Of a DNA stretch of 64,000 bases, positions 35,186-44,324 are shown piece after piece. Source of the stretch: Bacteroidales bacterium (GTDB lineage: Bacteria; Bacteroidota; Bacteroidia; Bacteroidales; WCHB1-69). Every line of letters begins with the position of its first letter. The first letter of the stretch is position 1. The position numbers were made by a program, and so were the translations under genes. The stretch spans positions 1-64,000 of the forward strand of contig JAFXTS010000003.1 of the NCBI GenBank assembly GCA_017535665.1. The letters are read 5' to 3'. Under the pieces are notes generated by a model. It was not told the DNA's origin. It worked only from the letters and a program-made list of their open reading frames with translations, and searched no databases.

Positions 35186-36952
35186 ATGAAAATTCAATGT
35201 AGAAAAGTGTTCTGGTCATTAATGCTAATATTTATGTTGGCTGTAATGTCTCTGTCCTGTTTTGCTCAGACAGTTTCAGGGCTTCGCTTAGGGTCAATGG
35301 AACTCATTCCGCCGCCAAAAGACCTTTCGATAACAAAAAGGATTCTGCACGAAAAGTTGGCAGTAGAGGCAGAAAAAATATCAAATAGATTTGTTAATCG
35401 TGTTGGAGGAATAGCATTTACACAAATAGCTGAACCTCGAATTGATGTGCATTCGTTTAATCTTTTTTGTGACAACGAAAAAAATGCTGCATTTGTGGTA
35501 ATTAATGGTGTACAGTACTCAATACCGCTTGATATTTGGCAGTTACAGCCCATTGTTGAATATGCAAATGATGATCGTAGCAATGCGGCTTTCACTGTAT
35601 TTGGTAATGAAACAAAAGGTGAATCCAAGTTCTTATACCATAAGGCATTTATAGATAAACTTATAGGTTTGAGACTTATGCAGGCGGATTTGCTGCTAGC
35701 ATCCGGTTATTTGCCTTTAGAGGATGTTGGTAAACTACCTGCAAATATGAATGGGTATGTTTTAGCTGATTCTGAAAAATATAAATATTCTTGGGTGAAA
35801 ACTGAAAGTAATGAACAAAAATCTTTAGATGCAGTACTTCGACTGTATTCTTCAAAGATTTATGTGCATAGGAGTAATAGCAGGATTCCTTTTATTGAAG
35901 ACACGAAAAATATGCGTGAAGTGCGGTTCGCATCTTATGCGACATATATTTTGACGGATTTTAATGAGCCTATCAGTTTTGATATTAAGGGAGGTGTTAT
36001 TAAAATAGTAGGTCGCCCCTACTATAGATTTTTCTATAATGCTGATACTGCCTATCGCTGTGGCAATGCAGGAAATTCTTTTATGAAAGAGCACTATGAT
36101 TGGTTGTATGAAATGAATCCTGTTGTGATGGATGCTACGGTAACTGTTTGCCAATGGTCAGCTTTTTTTCGCTATGCCAAAAAATATTTCCCCAACAACT
36201 GGAAAATATTTCTAAAACAGGTCAGGGAGTTTAAGGACGATGCTCCAGAAGTGTACACCCCGATTGCACTTATTAAAATGAATGATGAAACTCTTTCCCG
36301 CGAAAAATATGATGCCTACGACAAAAGGGGTGCTGAGTGCGTGAGTATACATGAAAGATTGAATAATATAAAAGTTCAGTTTGAAAGTGAACGTGCTGTA
36401 TTGGAGCAGTCGCAACAGATATGGCATAATGATTCGGTTTATTTTCTTGAGCAGCGAGAAGTCCCCCCACCACAACTTAAGGTGAGAAGAAAAAACTATT
36501 CTTCAATTGCCAATTATTATCAAGACCTGGCGAACTTTTATTATAAAAGAAGTTCTTATTGCCTTGAAACGGTCTCTTTTATTGATAATCATATTGAAAT
36601 GTGTGAGCAAATGATAGATTCCGTAATTAATTGTAGGGGAGATGCTATCGCATTGGAAAGTGAATTCAAGAACAAGAGCAAAAGAGAGAATGTGTTGTCT
36701 CAATTATATGGTGATGAAATGTACGCCTATTATGGGAAGTTGTATAATGATTTATATGGTTTATCAATTGAATTGGTGAATGATTGTTACAAGTCAACGA
36801 ATGAGTTTGATACATTGATTAGTCGTTGGAAAAGGCTGAGAGATGAATACATGAGGCAAAATAGAGAATGTAGCCAGTTGCGCGAGGAATGTTTGCAGAA
36901 TGTGTATTTGTATACGGATGGCACAACTAAAATAAAAGACAAGAAAAAATAA
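35186..36952 (+). CDS. Secreted protein of unknown function upstream of a TIR gene
   Basis: I do not recognise this 588-residue protein. It has a signal peptide (SLMLIFMLAVMSLSCFAQ), a first half of mixed strands (GVQYSIPLDIWQLQPI, SFDIKGGVIKIVGRPYYRFFYN) and a second half, from about residue 385, that is highly charged and helical with likely coiled coils (RLNNIKVQFESERAVLEQSQ, SRWKRLRDEYMRQNRECSQLREE). It ends TKIKDKKK. Base composition is clearly AT-rich relative to galE. It sits 11 bp before the TIR gene, so the two are translated from one message. The exported location beside a TIR protein is odd; a role as envelope sensor for the TIR partner is speculation. Confidence 0.6.
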   Translation: MKIQCRKVFWSLMLIFMLAVMSLSCFAQTVSGLRLGSMELIPPPKDLSITKRILHEKLAVEAEKISNRFVNRVGGIAFTQIAEPRIDVHSFNLFCDNEKNAAFVVINGVQYSIPLDIWQLQPIVEYANDDRSNAAFTVFGNETKGESKFLYHKAFIDKLIGLRLMQADLLLASGYLPLEDVGKLPANMNGYVLADSEKYKYSWVKTESNEQKSLDAVLRLYSSKIYVHRSNSRIPFIEDTKNMREVRFASYATYILTDFNEPISFDIKGGVIKIVGRPYYRFFYNADTAYRCGNAGNSFMKEHYDWLYEMNPVVMDATVTVCQWSAFFRYAKKYFPNNWKIFLKQVREFKDDAPEVYTPIALIKMNDETLSREKYDAYDKRGAECVSIHERLNNIKVQFESERAVLEQSQQIWHNDSVYFLEQREVPPPQLKVRRKNYSSIANYYQDLANFYYKRSSYCLETVSFIDNHIEMCEQMIDSVINCRGDAIALESEFKNKSKRENVLSQLYGDEMYAYYGKLYNDLYGLSIELVNDCYKSTNEFDTLISRWKRLRDEYMRQNRECSQLREECLQNVYLYTDGTTKIKDKKK

Positions 36953-36963
36953 CCAAAACAATA

Positions 36964-38289
36964 ATGTGTCCTCGCGTTTTTCTTAGTTACTCATGGCGCG
37001 ATAGTCAAGTTGCTATGAGGGTGTACAATGATCTTTCGCGTCTCAATATTTCAATTTGGCGTGATCAGATTGATGGGGATCCGTTTGCCGATTTTGAGAG
37101 GGAGTTCATGGAAAAGATTGATCAATGTGACTATTTCATTTTGCTTGATAGTAGCAATTACCGTGCTCCCAAAAAGACCAATTCAGAGTGGTGGTGTCTG
37201 AAAGAGGTAAAACGTTGCCTCGAAAATCAAAAGAAAACAGGTTCGCCTAAAATTGTCGTCTGTTTGTTACAGGAGGATGGTGAATGGCGTAAGTCGTTCC
37301 CAAATCCAGAAGCACGTTGGGTATTTGAACAGATTAATGCGCTAAAATACCAGTGTCTCTACTATACTGGTTATGATGATTGTGGCGTTTATTCCAAGTC
37401 ACTGAATTCCATTTGTGAATTGCTAGGCCCAAATGCTAAGGCATGGGATTCGATTCCAACATGCCAAGATTTGATAGATGAACTAAAAGAAATTGATTAT
37501 AATGGTGTTCAAACGACTGATGAAGAATCAGTTAGAATCGTTATAGATGGTTATCGTACGCTTTATAGTAAAATAATTAAGAATTACCCTAACATTAAAG
37601 ATTCTTTTAGGATTTGGATAGAGGATTTTCATCACTTGAAGAAAGAGTTGTTTTTCCCAAAGTGGACTTATGCTGTTTGGTTAATTAATCAGCCTTCTTT
37701 TGAAACTGGAGAAGCCCTCGCTTGCTTTGATGAACTATGCAAAGTGTTTCCTTCGAATCCGCGCTGTTTCAAGGGGATGGGGATTGTACATGCAGTTATA
37801 GCAAAGCATTATGAGGAGCAACTGGACAAGCGGAAATCCATCGAACATTATCAGAGTGCTCTCAATTTTTTGTTGAAATGCGAGGAATTGACACTTATTC
37901 CACAAAATCACAGACATAGAGATGTTTGTATTTTTGATTTGTGGTATAATATTGGAAGTGTTCATTGTTATTTGCATCAGGAAAGAGATGCATTAGCTGT
38001 TTGGGAGAAAGCATTGCAGCTGATGTTGAAGGAAGGCTTTTTCCGTGAAGATTTAGTTGAGCACATGTTTTGTATAAAAGAGAATATTGGGCAATCGCCA
38101 CATGATATTTTGAAATGGCTGCAGTCTCTGAAAGAATTTTATCCATTAGAAGGTCTTGTATATTATCTGATGGCACTTTGCTATACTCAGATAGAGGATA
38201 ATATGACCGCATTTCATATGCTAAAACGTGCTGGCCGCTTGAGTTCAAAGTGGTCTTCTATGTCTTCTAATGAGGATGATAATTTGTGA
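36964..38289 (+). CDS. TIR domain protein with TPR-like C-terminal region
   Basis: The 441-residue protein opens with a bacterial TIR domain (residues 3 to about 150): RVFLSYSWRD, ISIWRDQIDGDPFADFEREF, CDYFILLDSSNY and SEWWCLKEVKRCL. The last segment has the S-x-W-x3-E pattern whose Glu (E81) is the catalytic residue of TIR NAD hydrolases. Residues 230 to 440 form helical pairs of TPR type (EALACFDELCKVFPSNPRCFKGMG, NIGSVHCYLHQERDALAVWEKAL, LMALCYTQIEDNMTAFHML). TIR-TPR proteins of bacteria often act in abortive defence or signalling by consuming NAD. Whether this one does is an inference from the intact Glu. It is AT-rich and paired with the exported upstream protein. Confidence 0.8.
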   Translation: MCPRVFLSYSWRDSQVAMRVYNDLSRLNISIWRDQIDGDPFADFEREFMEKIDQCDYFILLDSSNYRAPKKTNSEWWCLKEVKRCLENQKKTGSPKIVVCLLQEDGEWRKSFPNPEARWVFEQINALKYQCLYYTGYDDCGVYSKSLNSICELLGPNAKAWDSIPTCQDLIDELKEIDYNGVQTTDEESVRIVIDGYRTLYSKIIKNYPNIKDSFRIWIEDFHHLKKELFFPKWTYAVWLINQPSFETGEALACFDELCKVFPSNPRCFKGMGIVHAVIAKHYEEQLDKRKSIEHYQSALNFLLKCEELTLIPQNHRHRDVCIFDLWYNIGSVHCYLHQERDALAVWEKALQLMLKEGFFREDLVEHMFCIKENIGQSPHDILKWLQSLKEFYPLEGLVYYLMALCYTQIEDNMTAFHMLKRAGRLSSKWSSMSSNEDDNL

Positions 38290-38331
38290 AGGGATTGGTG
38301 CTATTGAAAAGAACACTGGAAATGAGAGAGA

Positions 38332-38949
38332 TTAATGGTAAAAAATGATCCCCACATAGAACCGCGGCCCGTTGGGTGCCAACAACCCGCCGTGTGCGAT
38401 GGGACAGAGCCAGTCGGCCTTCACGGTGATGTGCAGAAACGAGGTGGCGATGAAGTCGCAGCCGATGAACGGGGTGACGGCGCAGAAGGACTGTTTGTGA
38501 AAATATACGGTGTTCTCTGCCTGCCAGTCTTTCGAGTTGCCGTCGAACATGAGGAAGGCGGTGCGCCCGCCCCCGCCCACGGTCAGCCCTGCGTAGGGCG
38601 CCACATGTGGGAAACTCCAGTAGAACGCCCCCAGCACGCCGCCCCACCCGTAGCGGATGTAGCTGCCGTTGTGCAGCTGCCGCAGCGTGGAGACATAGCC
38701 CTCGCTGCCCAACATCCAGTGCTGTCCTAAGTGAAGCCTTATAGCCCCGCCAATACCGAACGGAGCACCTTTAGCCCGATAGCCGACCTGCGGCAGCCGT
38801 CCGTCCAAATAACCGGTATGCAGCATCATGCCGCCGCTGAAACCTGTCAGCACCCTGCGTTTAGTCGCTTCTTGCATCTCTTGTGCATGAGTTGGTACTC
38901 CTAACCATAGCAGTAAGAGAATTAGTGCGGTTTTATAAAGGATTTTCAT
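38332..38949 (-). CDS. Outer-membrane beta-barrel-like secreted protein
   Basis: The 205-residue protein has a signal peptide (MKILYKTALILLLLWLGVPTHAQ). The mature part has alternating amphipathic strands with Gly-rich turns (GFSGGMMLHTGYLDGRL, GIGGAIRLHLGQHWMLGSEGYVS, YAGLTVGGGGRTAFLMF, ITVKADWLCPIAHGG) and ends RFYVGIIFYH with the aromatic C-terminus typical of barrels. It is about the length of an eight-stranded barrel. Function is unknown. A clear promoter lies upstream. Confidence 0.7.
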   Translation of the reverse strand: MKILYKTALILLLLWLGVPTHAQEMQEATKRRVLTGFSGGMMLHTGYLDGRLPQVGYRAKGAPFGIGGAIRLHLGQHWMLGSEGYVSTLRQLHNGSYIRYGWGGVLGAFYWSFPHVAPYAGLTVGGGGRTAFLMFDGNSKDWQAENTVYFHKQSFCAVTPFIGCDFIATSFLHITVKADWLCPIAHGGLLAPNGPRFYVGIIFYH

Positions 38950-38978
38950 GAGGAAAATTGAACTTTAAAAAGAAGTTG

Positions 38979-39008
38979 CAAAATTACATTTTTTGAAGAA
39001 ATAATCAA
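38979..39008 (-). promoter_or_regulatory. Promoter of the outer-membrane barrel gene
   Basis: On the minus strand TTG (39006-39008) and TAATTTTG (38979-38986), spacer 19, 30 bases before the ATG at 38949. Confidence 0.6.
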
Positions 39009-39036
39009 ATCTTTCAAATCTTCAATCTCCCCTCTC

Positions 39037-41268
39037 TCACGCATAGCTGTGCATCCCGCCTAAAATCATATTCACCCCAAAATAGGTGATCAATACCGAT
39101 AAGAATGCGAAAATGGCATAGAGATGGAAGCGCATCGGACGATTCTCTTGGGTGAAAAAGGTGGAATGAAGCGGAATGAGATAGACCAGCAGCGTGATGA
39201 GCGCCCACACCTCCTTCGGATCCCACGACCAGTAGTTGCCCCACGAGATGTTGGCCCACACCGCCCCGATGAAAATGCCCACCGTCAACAAAGCCACCGC
39301 CGGATAGAGCAGTAACCTGCTAAGATCGTGCAAACGACCGAGATAGGCAAGATTGTCGCGCTGGGTAATCCGCACCACTACAGCGGTAATGCCGTTCAGC
39401 ATCACAAAGAACAGCAGGGCGTAAGCCATCATGATGACCGTGACATGCAGACTCAGCAGGGGAGAGGTGAGCACTGGCATCAGGTGGGTGACCGGCGGGT
39501 TGGAACCGCCCATCATCTGCACCAGCAGCACGAATCCGGTCATGAGCAGCCCGGCCGGCAGCGCCATCTCGTGCCTCTTCACCAACAACAAAGTGATGAC
39601 GCAGATGCTCAATCCCAACAGGTTCATCGAGTCGAAGCTGCCGGCCATCGGCACGTGCCCGCCCGCAATCCACCGCAGGATGAACAGTAGCGCCAGAAAA
39701 GTCCCAAGCAACGCCATCCATACGGTTGCAGTGATGCGAAGCGGCTTGTACAGCCGCCGCCCTTTGCCAATGCAGATGAGCGACAAGGCGAAAACAATCA
39801 GTCCGAAAAGGATGTTGACCATCGCTAACCAACGGCCCGTAGTGAGTCGGTTGTAAATCCGCTCAGCCCGATACTGCGCCAACGGCTGCGTCTGTCCTAA
39901 CGAATACTTCTCCTGATAGGCTTTGGTCTTTTCGAATAGCTTATTCAAATTTTGATAATCACCTTTTATTACGTACTCCTGACAGAAACTCAACTGTTTG
40001 CGGATAAAGAGGTATTCCATGTCGGAAACGTCGAGCGGCAATTCGTCGCTCTGCGAGTACCACGTTACCTCTTGACTGCAGCTGTCGGCATGGGGGAAAA
40101 TCTTCAGCAACTCTCCATTGTACAGCATAAGGATGAGGTTATACTTCTCGTTGGCGGCGAGAAGCCCTTTTCGCTTGGGGTCGCCCATCGGCAGTTTGGA
40201 CACCTCCGCATCCAACTTGTTCTCTCCATACATGTCGGTAAAGTCGGTCATCTTGGCGTATTTCTCGTGGATGCCGAGCACTTTTCGGGCATGCTGGTCT
40301 TTGATTTTGAATATCGGCTCTTTCTGCCAGTCGGTAAAGTAGAAAATCCAGCCGCTGAGCACCTGTTCGGAGGTGAGACCCTTGTAGGTGGGTGCACCGT
40401 ACAGTTTGGTGGTGAAGTCTTTGGCCAGAGTCTGAAGCGGACAAATTCGCCCTTTGTACTGCACATACATCTGTCCCATCTTGTCAGCACTCTCTTTCTG
40501 CAGCGTGCGGGGCGGATTGGAAGCCATGGAGGGGATGCTGAAACCCATTATCAACAATGCAATCACGGCAACAGCCTTGGCAGAGGTCTTTTTGAGCAGC
40601 TGTCTGAATTTCCCGTTTGGCACCACCAGCATCGCCACCAAGGAGACGAATAGCAGGATGTAGCCCGCATACGTGAAACCGATGCCCCACGGGTCGTGAG
40701 CCACCGAAAGCACCGAGTTGCCCTCCTCGTCGTAGTCGCTCTGATAGAAACGGTAGTTTTTGTGTTTCAGGATGTTATTCATGGAGATGGTAGCTTCCAC
40801 AGGCTCACTTCCGTCGTCGGTGATGTGCAGGTGGCTTACGAAATCGGAAGGGGAGTGGGTGCCCGGGTGGGTTACCACCTCAAAATGGTCGAGGGTGAGG
40901 GTGAAAGGAAGTTCCATATCGCAGGTGTCTCCTTTCTTTTCAATTTGGAAATAATGGTTGTCCACGCCCGGCTTGAGGGTCATCTCACCATGCTGTCCCG
41001 TGAGTTTGGTCAGCAGGGCACCGAGCAAAATCAGCAGCACCGACACATGTAGAAGGCACACTACGGGACGTTTCCACGTTTTATGCATGAAAAGTGATGC
41101 CAACATACCGACGGCACCGATGGCCCAAAGCCCGACAAACCACCATGAGCCATAAATGTGGCTGATGGCATAATCCGAGCCATGATATTTTTCTACGATA
41201 GTGCCAGCAGCCATCACGACAATCAGCACAACGGTCAGAATGGTAAGAATGAGGTGTAATTTTTTCAT
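39037..41268 (-). CDS. Cytochrome c biogenesis protein, ResB-CcsA fusion
   Basis: The start is the ATG at 41268 (MKKLHLILTILTVVLIVVMAAG); an earlier in-frame codon lacks support. The 743-residue protein joins an N-terminal ResB part (EKYHGSDYAISHIYGSWWFVGLWAIG, then a large periplasmic loop with GEMTLKPG) to a C-terminal CcsA part. The haem-handling WWD motif is present as WANISWGNYWSWDPKEVWAL, with flanking His in HVTVIMMAYALLFF. System II proteins of this type move haem and attach it to apocytochromes c. It lies downstream of the di-haem gene, which needs this activity. Confidence 0.9.
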   Translation of the reverse strand: MKKLHLILTILTVVLIVVMAAGTIVEKYHGSDYAISHIYGSWWFVGLWAIGAVGMLASLFMHKTWKRPVVCLLHVSVLLILLGALLTKLTGQHGEMTLKPGVDNHYFQIEKKGDTCDMELPFTLTLDHFEVVTHPGTHSPSDFVSHLHITDDGSEPVEATISMNNILKHKNYRFYQSDYDEEGNSVLSVAHDPWGIGFTYAGYILLFVSLVAMLVVPNGKFRQLLKKTSAKAVAVIALLIMGFSIPSMASNPPRTLQKESADKMGQMYVQYKGRICPLQTLAKDFTTKLYGAPTYKGLTSEQVLSGWIFYFTDWQKEPIFKIKDQHARKVLGIHEKYAKMTDFTDMYGENKLDAEVSKLPMGDPKRKGLLAANEKYNLILMLYNGELLKIFPHADSCSQEVTWYSQSDELPLDVSDMEYLFIRKQLSFCQEYVIKGDYQNLNKLFEKTKAYQEKYSLGQTQPLAQYRAERIYNRLTTGRWLAMVNILFGLIVFALSLICIGKGRRLYKPLRITATVWMALLGTFLALLFILRWIAGGHVPMAGSFDSMNLLGLSICVITLLLVKRHEMALPAGLLMTGFVLLVQMMGGSNPPVTHLMPVLTSPLLSLHVTVIMMAYALLFFVMLNGITAVVVRITQRDNLAYLGRLHDLSRLLLYPAVALLTVGIFIGAVWANISWGNYWSWDPKEVWALITLLVYLIPLHSTFFTQENRPMRFHLYAIFAFLSVLITYFGVNMILGGMHSYA

Positions 41269-41292
41269 TTTTAATGATTTAATTTGAAAAAT

Positions 41293-41320
41293 GTGAAGAC
41301 GCACGGACGTGCGTCTTCAC
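41293..41320. repeat. Perfect 28-bp palindrome, GTGAAGACGCACG family
   Basis: 13-bp arms GTGAAGACGCACG / CGTGCGTCTTCAC separated by GA, between the di-haem gene and the ResB-CcsA gene. No T run follows on the minus side, so I list it as a repeat rather than a terminator. Related hairpins lie at 44254-44277 and 62619-62635. Confidence 0.75.
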
Positions 41321-41367
41321 AACTGATAAACAACCAATTATTAAATCCAAATTATGGCAAAATAATG

Positions 41368-42942
41368 TCAAATGGCATTGATAAACTGCACAATGGCATC
41401 GCGGTCCTCCTTGCTGAGCTGGCGGAATTTTTCGATGGTCCAGCGGGCGTCGCTCTGTGCGCTGCCGTGCCACATGATGGCTTCGATGACATTGCGGGCG
41501 CGGCAGTCGTGCAGACGGTCAGCCGAGCCGGTGCAGATGGCCGAGAGGCCTCTGCCCCACAGCGGGGTGGTGCGGCACCAGCCGGTGCGGATGTCGTTCT
41601 GCATGTGGAGTTTGTGCTGAATCATGTCGGTGTAAGGCCAGATCTTCTGGTTGGGGTAGCGCGGCAAACGCTGGTCGCTGGTGGTGAAGAAATGGTTGGG
41701 GTCGGTGAAACGGTCGTTGCCGGTGGTCCAGCTGGGACGGTGGCAGGTGGCACAGCCGATCTCGCGGAACAGCTGGCGGCCGCGCTGCACGGTCGGGTCG
41801 TCTAAGTTACGGGCGGCGGGCACGGCCAAGCCTCTATGCCATATCATCAGGTTGACATAGTCGTCGTCGCTCATCTCTGCCGGCAAGTTCGTACCAGTGA
41901 GGTAGTTGTAAATGTCGGTTTCGGGGTCGCCGCTCACATTGTATTCCGGAAAATAGTTGTAGAACTCAGCTTGCACTTCGGGGTCTTGCGAGGCCACGCG
42001 GGCGTAGGTAGCCGTCATGTAGTGGTAACGGCGGTCTTTGCGGGTCACGTTGGTGATGTTCCAGATGGCGTTGGCGCCAGGGCCGTCCTGCAACGGACCG
42101 CGGGTACAAGCATAGGTGAAGCGTTTGGGATGGTTGGTGTTGCCGTACAAACCGGTAGTAGCCCAGTCGGTGCCGGCCCACATGGCGGGATTAAGGTTCG
42201 CGCCAGCGTTATACTCTTTCTGATATTGTGCTTTCAAGGAGTCGTCTGGGATGGCATCCAACAATCCCGTGCCATAAATGCCGATGGTGGACTCCAACCG
42301 CACAATCTCGCTGCCATAAGGAATGGTGGTGCCGCCCACCTCCAACGGAACATAGTAGGCAGAGGCGGGAATGTGTACCTCAGGATAAATCAGGCTGTAG
42401 GTCTCGCCGTCCGGGAAGGTGTTGCCCCACTCGTCGGTATAAGGCAGCCAGCTGATCTGAATCTGCGACTCGTCAATCGGAGCCTTGAAGGGCGCCACCG
42501 CCTTGGTCTGCGGCATGCCCGTCAGTGAGGATACATACGTGTCGTTCTGGTCGGTGACCACGAGCAGGTAACCGTTGCCCCACTCGTTGGCGATGTAGCG
42601 GTCCATGCGCTTGCCGTGACCGTAGCCAGGATGACAAGCGATGCAGGAACTGCGGATGTACAAGGGTCCCAGTCCGTTAAAAGGTGCGGTGCCCTGAGTG
42701 AAGTCGCGCTCAAACAGGTATTCGCCATATTTGAAGCCTGCAATGTCGGTAACCGCCGGCGCGGGATCCTCGTAGGCCGATGAGGATGCGTTGAAGGTGG
42801 TACCCAATTTGCCGCCAGCATACGTCTCCTCCTCCAACCATGACAGCGGCTCTGGTTCCGGATCCTTGTGGCAGCCATTCATCACCAGCAATGCCACCAG
42901 CATCAAACTTAAAAATTGAATTTTATTTTGATATTTTTTCAT
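41368..42942 (-). CDS. Di-haem oxidoreductase lipoprotein, DUF1111 family
   Basis: The 524-residue protein has a lipobox (LLVMNGC) and two CXXCH haem sites: SCIACH (residue about 96) and GCATCH (about 398). Conserved DUF1111 text surrounds them (FNGLGPLYIRSSC, GRQLFREIGCATCHRPSWTTG, LHDCRARNVIEAIMWHGSAQ). In the last motif a Cys stands where I would expect Gly (LHDGRA). Members are found with imelysin proteins and are thought to take part in iron acquisition as periplasmic redox proteins. It lies between imelysin and ResB-CcsA genes on the same strand. Confidence 0.87.
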   Translation of the reverse strand: MKKYQNKIQFLSLMLVALLVMNGCHKDPEPEPLSWLEEETYAGGKLGTTFNASSSAYEDPAPAVTDIAGFKYGEYLFERDFTQGTAPFNGLGPLYIRSSCIACHPGYGHGKRMDRYIANEWGNGYLLVVTDQNDTYVSSLTGMPQTKAVAPFKAPIDESQIQISWLPYTDEWGNTFPDGETYSLIYPEVHIPASAYYVPLEVGGTTIPYGSEIVRLESTIGIYGTGLLDAIPDDSLKAQYQKEYNAGANLNPAMWAGTDWATTGLYGNTNHPKRFTYACTRGPLQDGPGANAIWNITNVTRKDRRYHYMTATYARVASQDPEVQAEFYNYFPEYNVSGDPETDIYNYLTGTNLPAEMSDDDYVNLMIWHRGLAVPAARNLDDPTVQRGRQLFREIGCATCHRPSWTTGNDRFTDPNHFFTTSDQRLPRYPNQKIWPYTDMIQHKLHMQNDIRTGWCRTTPLWGRGLSAICTGSADRLHDCRARNVIEAIMWHGSAQSDARWTIEKFRQLSKEDRDAIVQFINAI

Positions 42943-42982
42943 GATTATTAATTTATGATTTGAAAGATTTGAAGATTTGAAT

Positions 42983-43020
42983 TCTCAATTCTCAATTTTC
43001 CATTTTCAGTTTTCAGTTTT
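42983..43020. repeat. Short tandem CAGTTTT/CAATTTT-type repeat
   Basis: Imperfect copies of the same heptamer seen at 10037-10080, again reaching the stop of a minus-strand gene that ends in ...TEN. Confidence 0.65.
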
Positions 43021-44161
43021 CCGTTCTCAACCAGTTGTCCACTTCCGACAGCACCTCATCCAGCTGCTGGCAGGCTTCAGAAGCCTCGCCATTGGCGGCA
43101 TTGCTATAGTTCTGTACGAAGGGTGCAGGCATGGCCTGAATCTTGGACTTGGCCAACGCGATAGCGGAAAGCACGCGCACATCAAGTTCGCCATTATGCT
43201 CTTTCAGATAGCCGTGAAGTGACACATCCTCGTTGCGTTCGCCATCAATTCCGCCCATGTAGGCGCTCTCAATGCTGAGGATGTTATTGTAGAAGTCCTC
43301 GATGGATTTGTGGCTGTACGGCGACTCGATGTAGTTCGGGTCTTCGCCATTGTACGGCTTGCCGATCTTGGATGTGCCTACCTCGTCGGCGATGGTACGG
43401 CAACCATCTACGATGGCCATCAGTCCGCTTACAGAGCTGGGATAGGTGCTTCCTAACGTGCCGGCTTCCATCAGGTTGGTACCGTAGCTATAGTCGCCGC
43501 CGTTCACCGTGTAGTTCAGTTCCAGATCCTCCACTTTGTTGCGGTGTGACTTGGGGGCGCTTTTACCCAACCAGCTTACTTCTAACTGGAAGCAGCGGTT
43601 GCGCAGGTCGCCGGCCACGGCCACAGCGTAAATCATCTGAAGGTCAGAAATCTCATCAGCACTTTTCGGTGAACCGTTGCTGAAAAGGATGTACTCGATG
43701 CCGTGGAAGCCGAGGAGCGAATTGCCGAGCTTGTCGCCGGCATATTCGTCGCCATCTTCCGCGTCCATTGCTTCAATCTGTGCGGTGTTGGTCATCATGG
43801 TGTTGAAAGCGTCCACGTCCAGCGGCCAGGAGTCGATGTGCGGGTCGATGCCGAAGTCGGAGGCGGCACCGAACAGGAAGGCCTCGCTCTTCTCCCACCA
43901 TGCGCGAGCGTTCAGGAAAGTCTCGCAGGCGCGGTTCACATTCGCCTGTGTGCGCTCAGCACGCAAAGTCTGCAAGTCGGTCACCAGCTGCTCTGAGTAA
44001 GCGGCCAGATTGCTGTAGGTGGGCGCAATGGTGTGGTTCACATACTGCTCAAGAATCGCCACCTGCTCCTTCTTTGCGGTTTCTACCGGGTCGTCCTTGT
44101 GGCACGCGGTCATCAGCCCGGCCATCAATAATGCTGCAAGAATTAAAACATTATTCTTCAT
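43013..44161 (-). CDS. Imelysin-family (IrpA/EfeO-like, M75) lipoprotein
   Basis: The 382-residue protein has a lipobox (LMAGLMTAC) and the imelysin helical fold. The GxHxxE motif is LLGFHGIEYILF (about residue 150), and the text ARAWWEKSEAFLFGAASDFGIDPHIDSWPLD is typical. Imelysins bind iron or cooperate in its uptake; the family was first called a peptidase (M75) but most lack that role. It lies upstream of the DUF1111 gene and downstream of the porin. These genes form one set on the minus strand. Confidence 0.9.
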   Translation of the reverse strand: MKNNVLILAALLMAGLMTACHKDDPVETAKKEQVAILEQYVNHTIAPTYSNLAAYSEQLVTDLQTLRAERTQANVNRACETFLNARAWWEKSEAFLFGAASDFGIDPHIDSWPLDVDAFNTMMTNTAQIEAMDAEDGDEYAGDKLGNSLLGFHGIEYILFSNGSPKSADEISDLQMIYAVAVAGDLRNRCFQLEVSWLGKSAPKSHRNKVEDLELNYTVNGGDYSYGTNLMEAGTLGSTYPSSVSGLMAIVDGCRTIADEVGTSKIGKPYNGEDPNYIESPYSHKSIEDFYNNILSIESAYMGGIDGERNEDVSLHGYLKEHNGELDVRVLSAIALAKSKIQAMPAPFVQNYSNAANGEASEACQQLDEVLSEVDNWLRTEN

Positions 44162-44192
44162 AATTTTTATAATTTATTGATTTTTAATAATT

Positions 44193-44220
44193 TAATAACT
44201 TAATAACTTAATAACTTAAT
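44193..44220. repeat. TAATAACT octamer in 3.5 tandem copies
   Basis: An 8-bp unit repeated 3.5 times, about 32 bp upstream of the imelysin gene start. Slippage here could alter spacing in the leader. Confidence 0.75.
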
Positions 44221-44253
44221 AAATTGAATAATCAATATTTTTTTTGATTTCTG

Positions 44254-44277
44254 AGAGACGCGGTACACCACGTCTCT
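44254..44277 (-). terminator. Hairpin of the AGAGACG family between porin and imelysin genes
   Basis: AGAGACG-(CGGTACACCA)-CGTCTCT, followed on the plus strand by ACTTTTTTT. On the minus strand it stands about 48 bases past the porin stop, where it may end or attenuate the transcript. Confidence 0.5.
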
Positions 44278-44324
44278 ACTTTTTTTCTTATTCGTTCCTT
44301 AACTCCTTAACTTTCAACTTTTAA

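Noticed and set aside
41293..41320. Intrinsic terminator for the DUF1111 gene
   Set aside because: The hairpin is perfect but lacks a T run in the direction of the gene.
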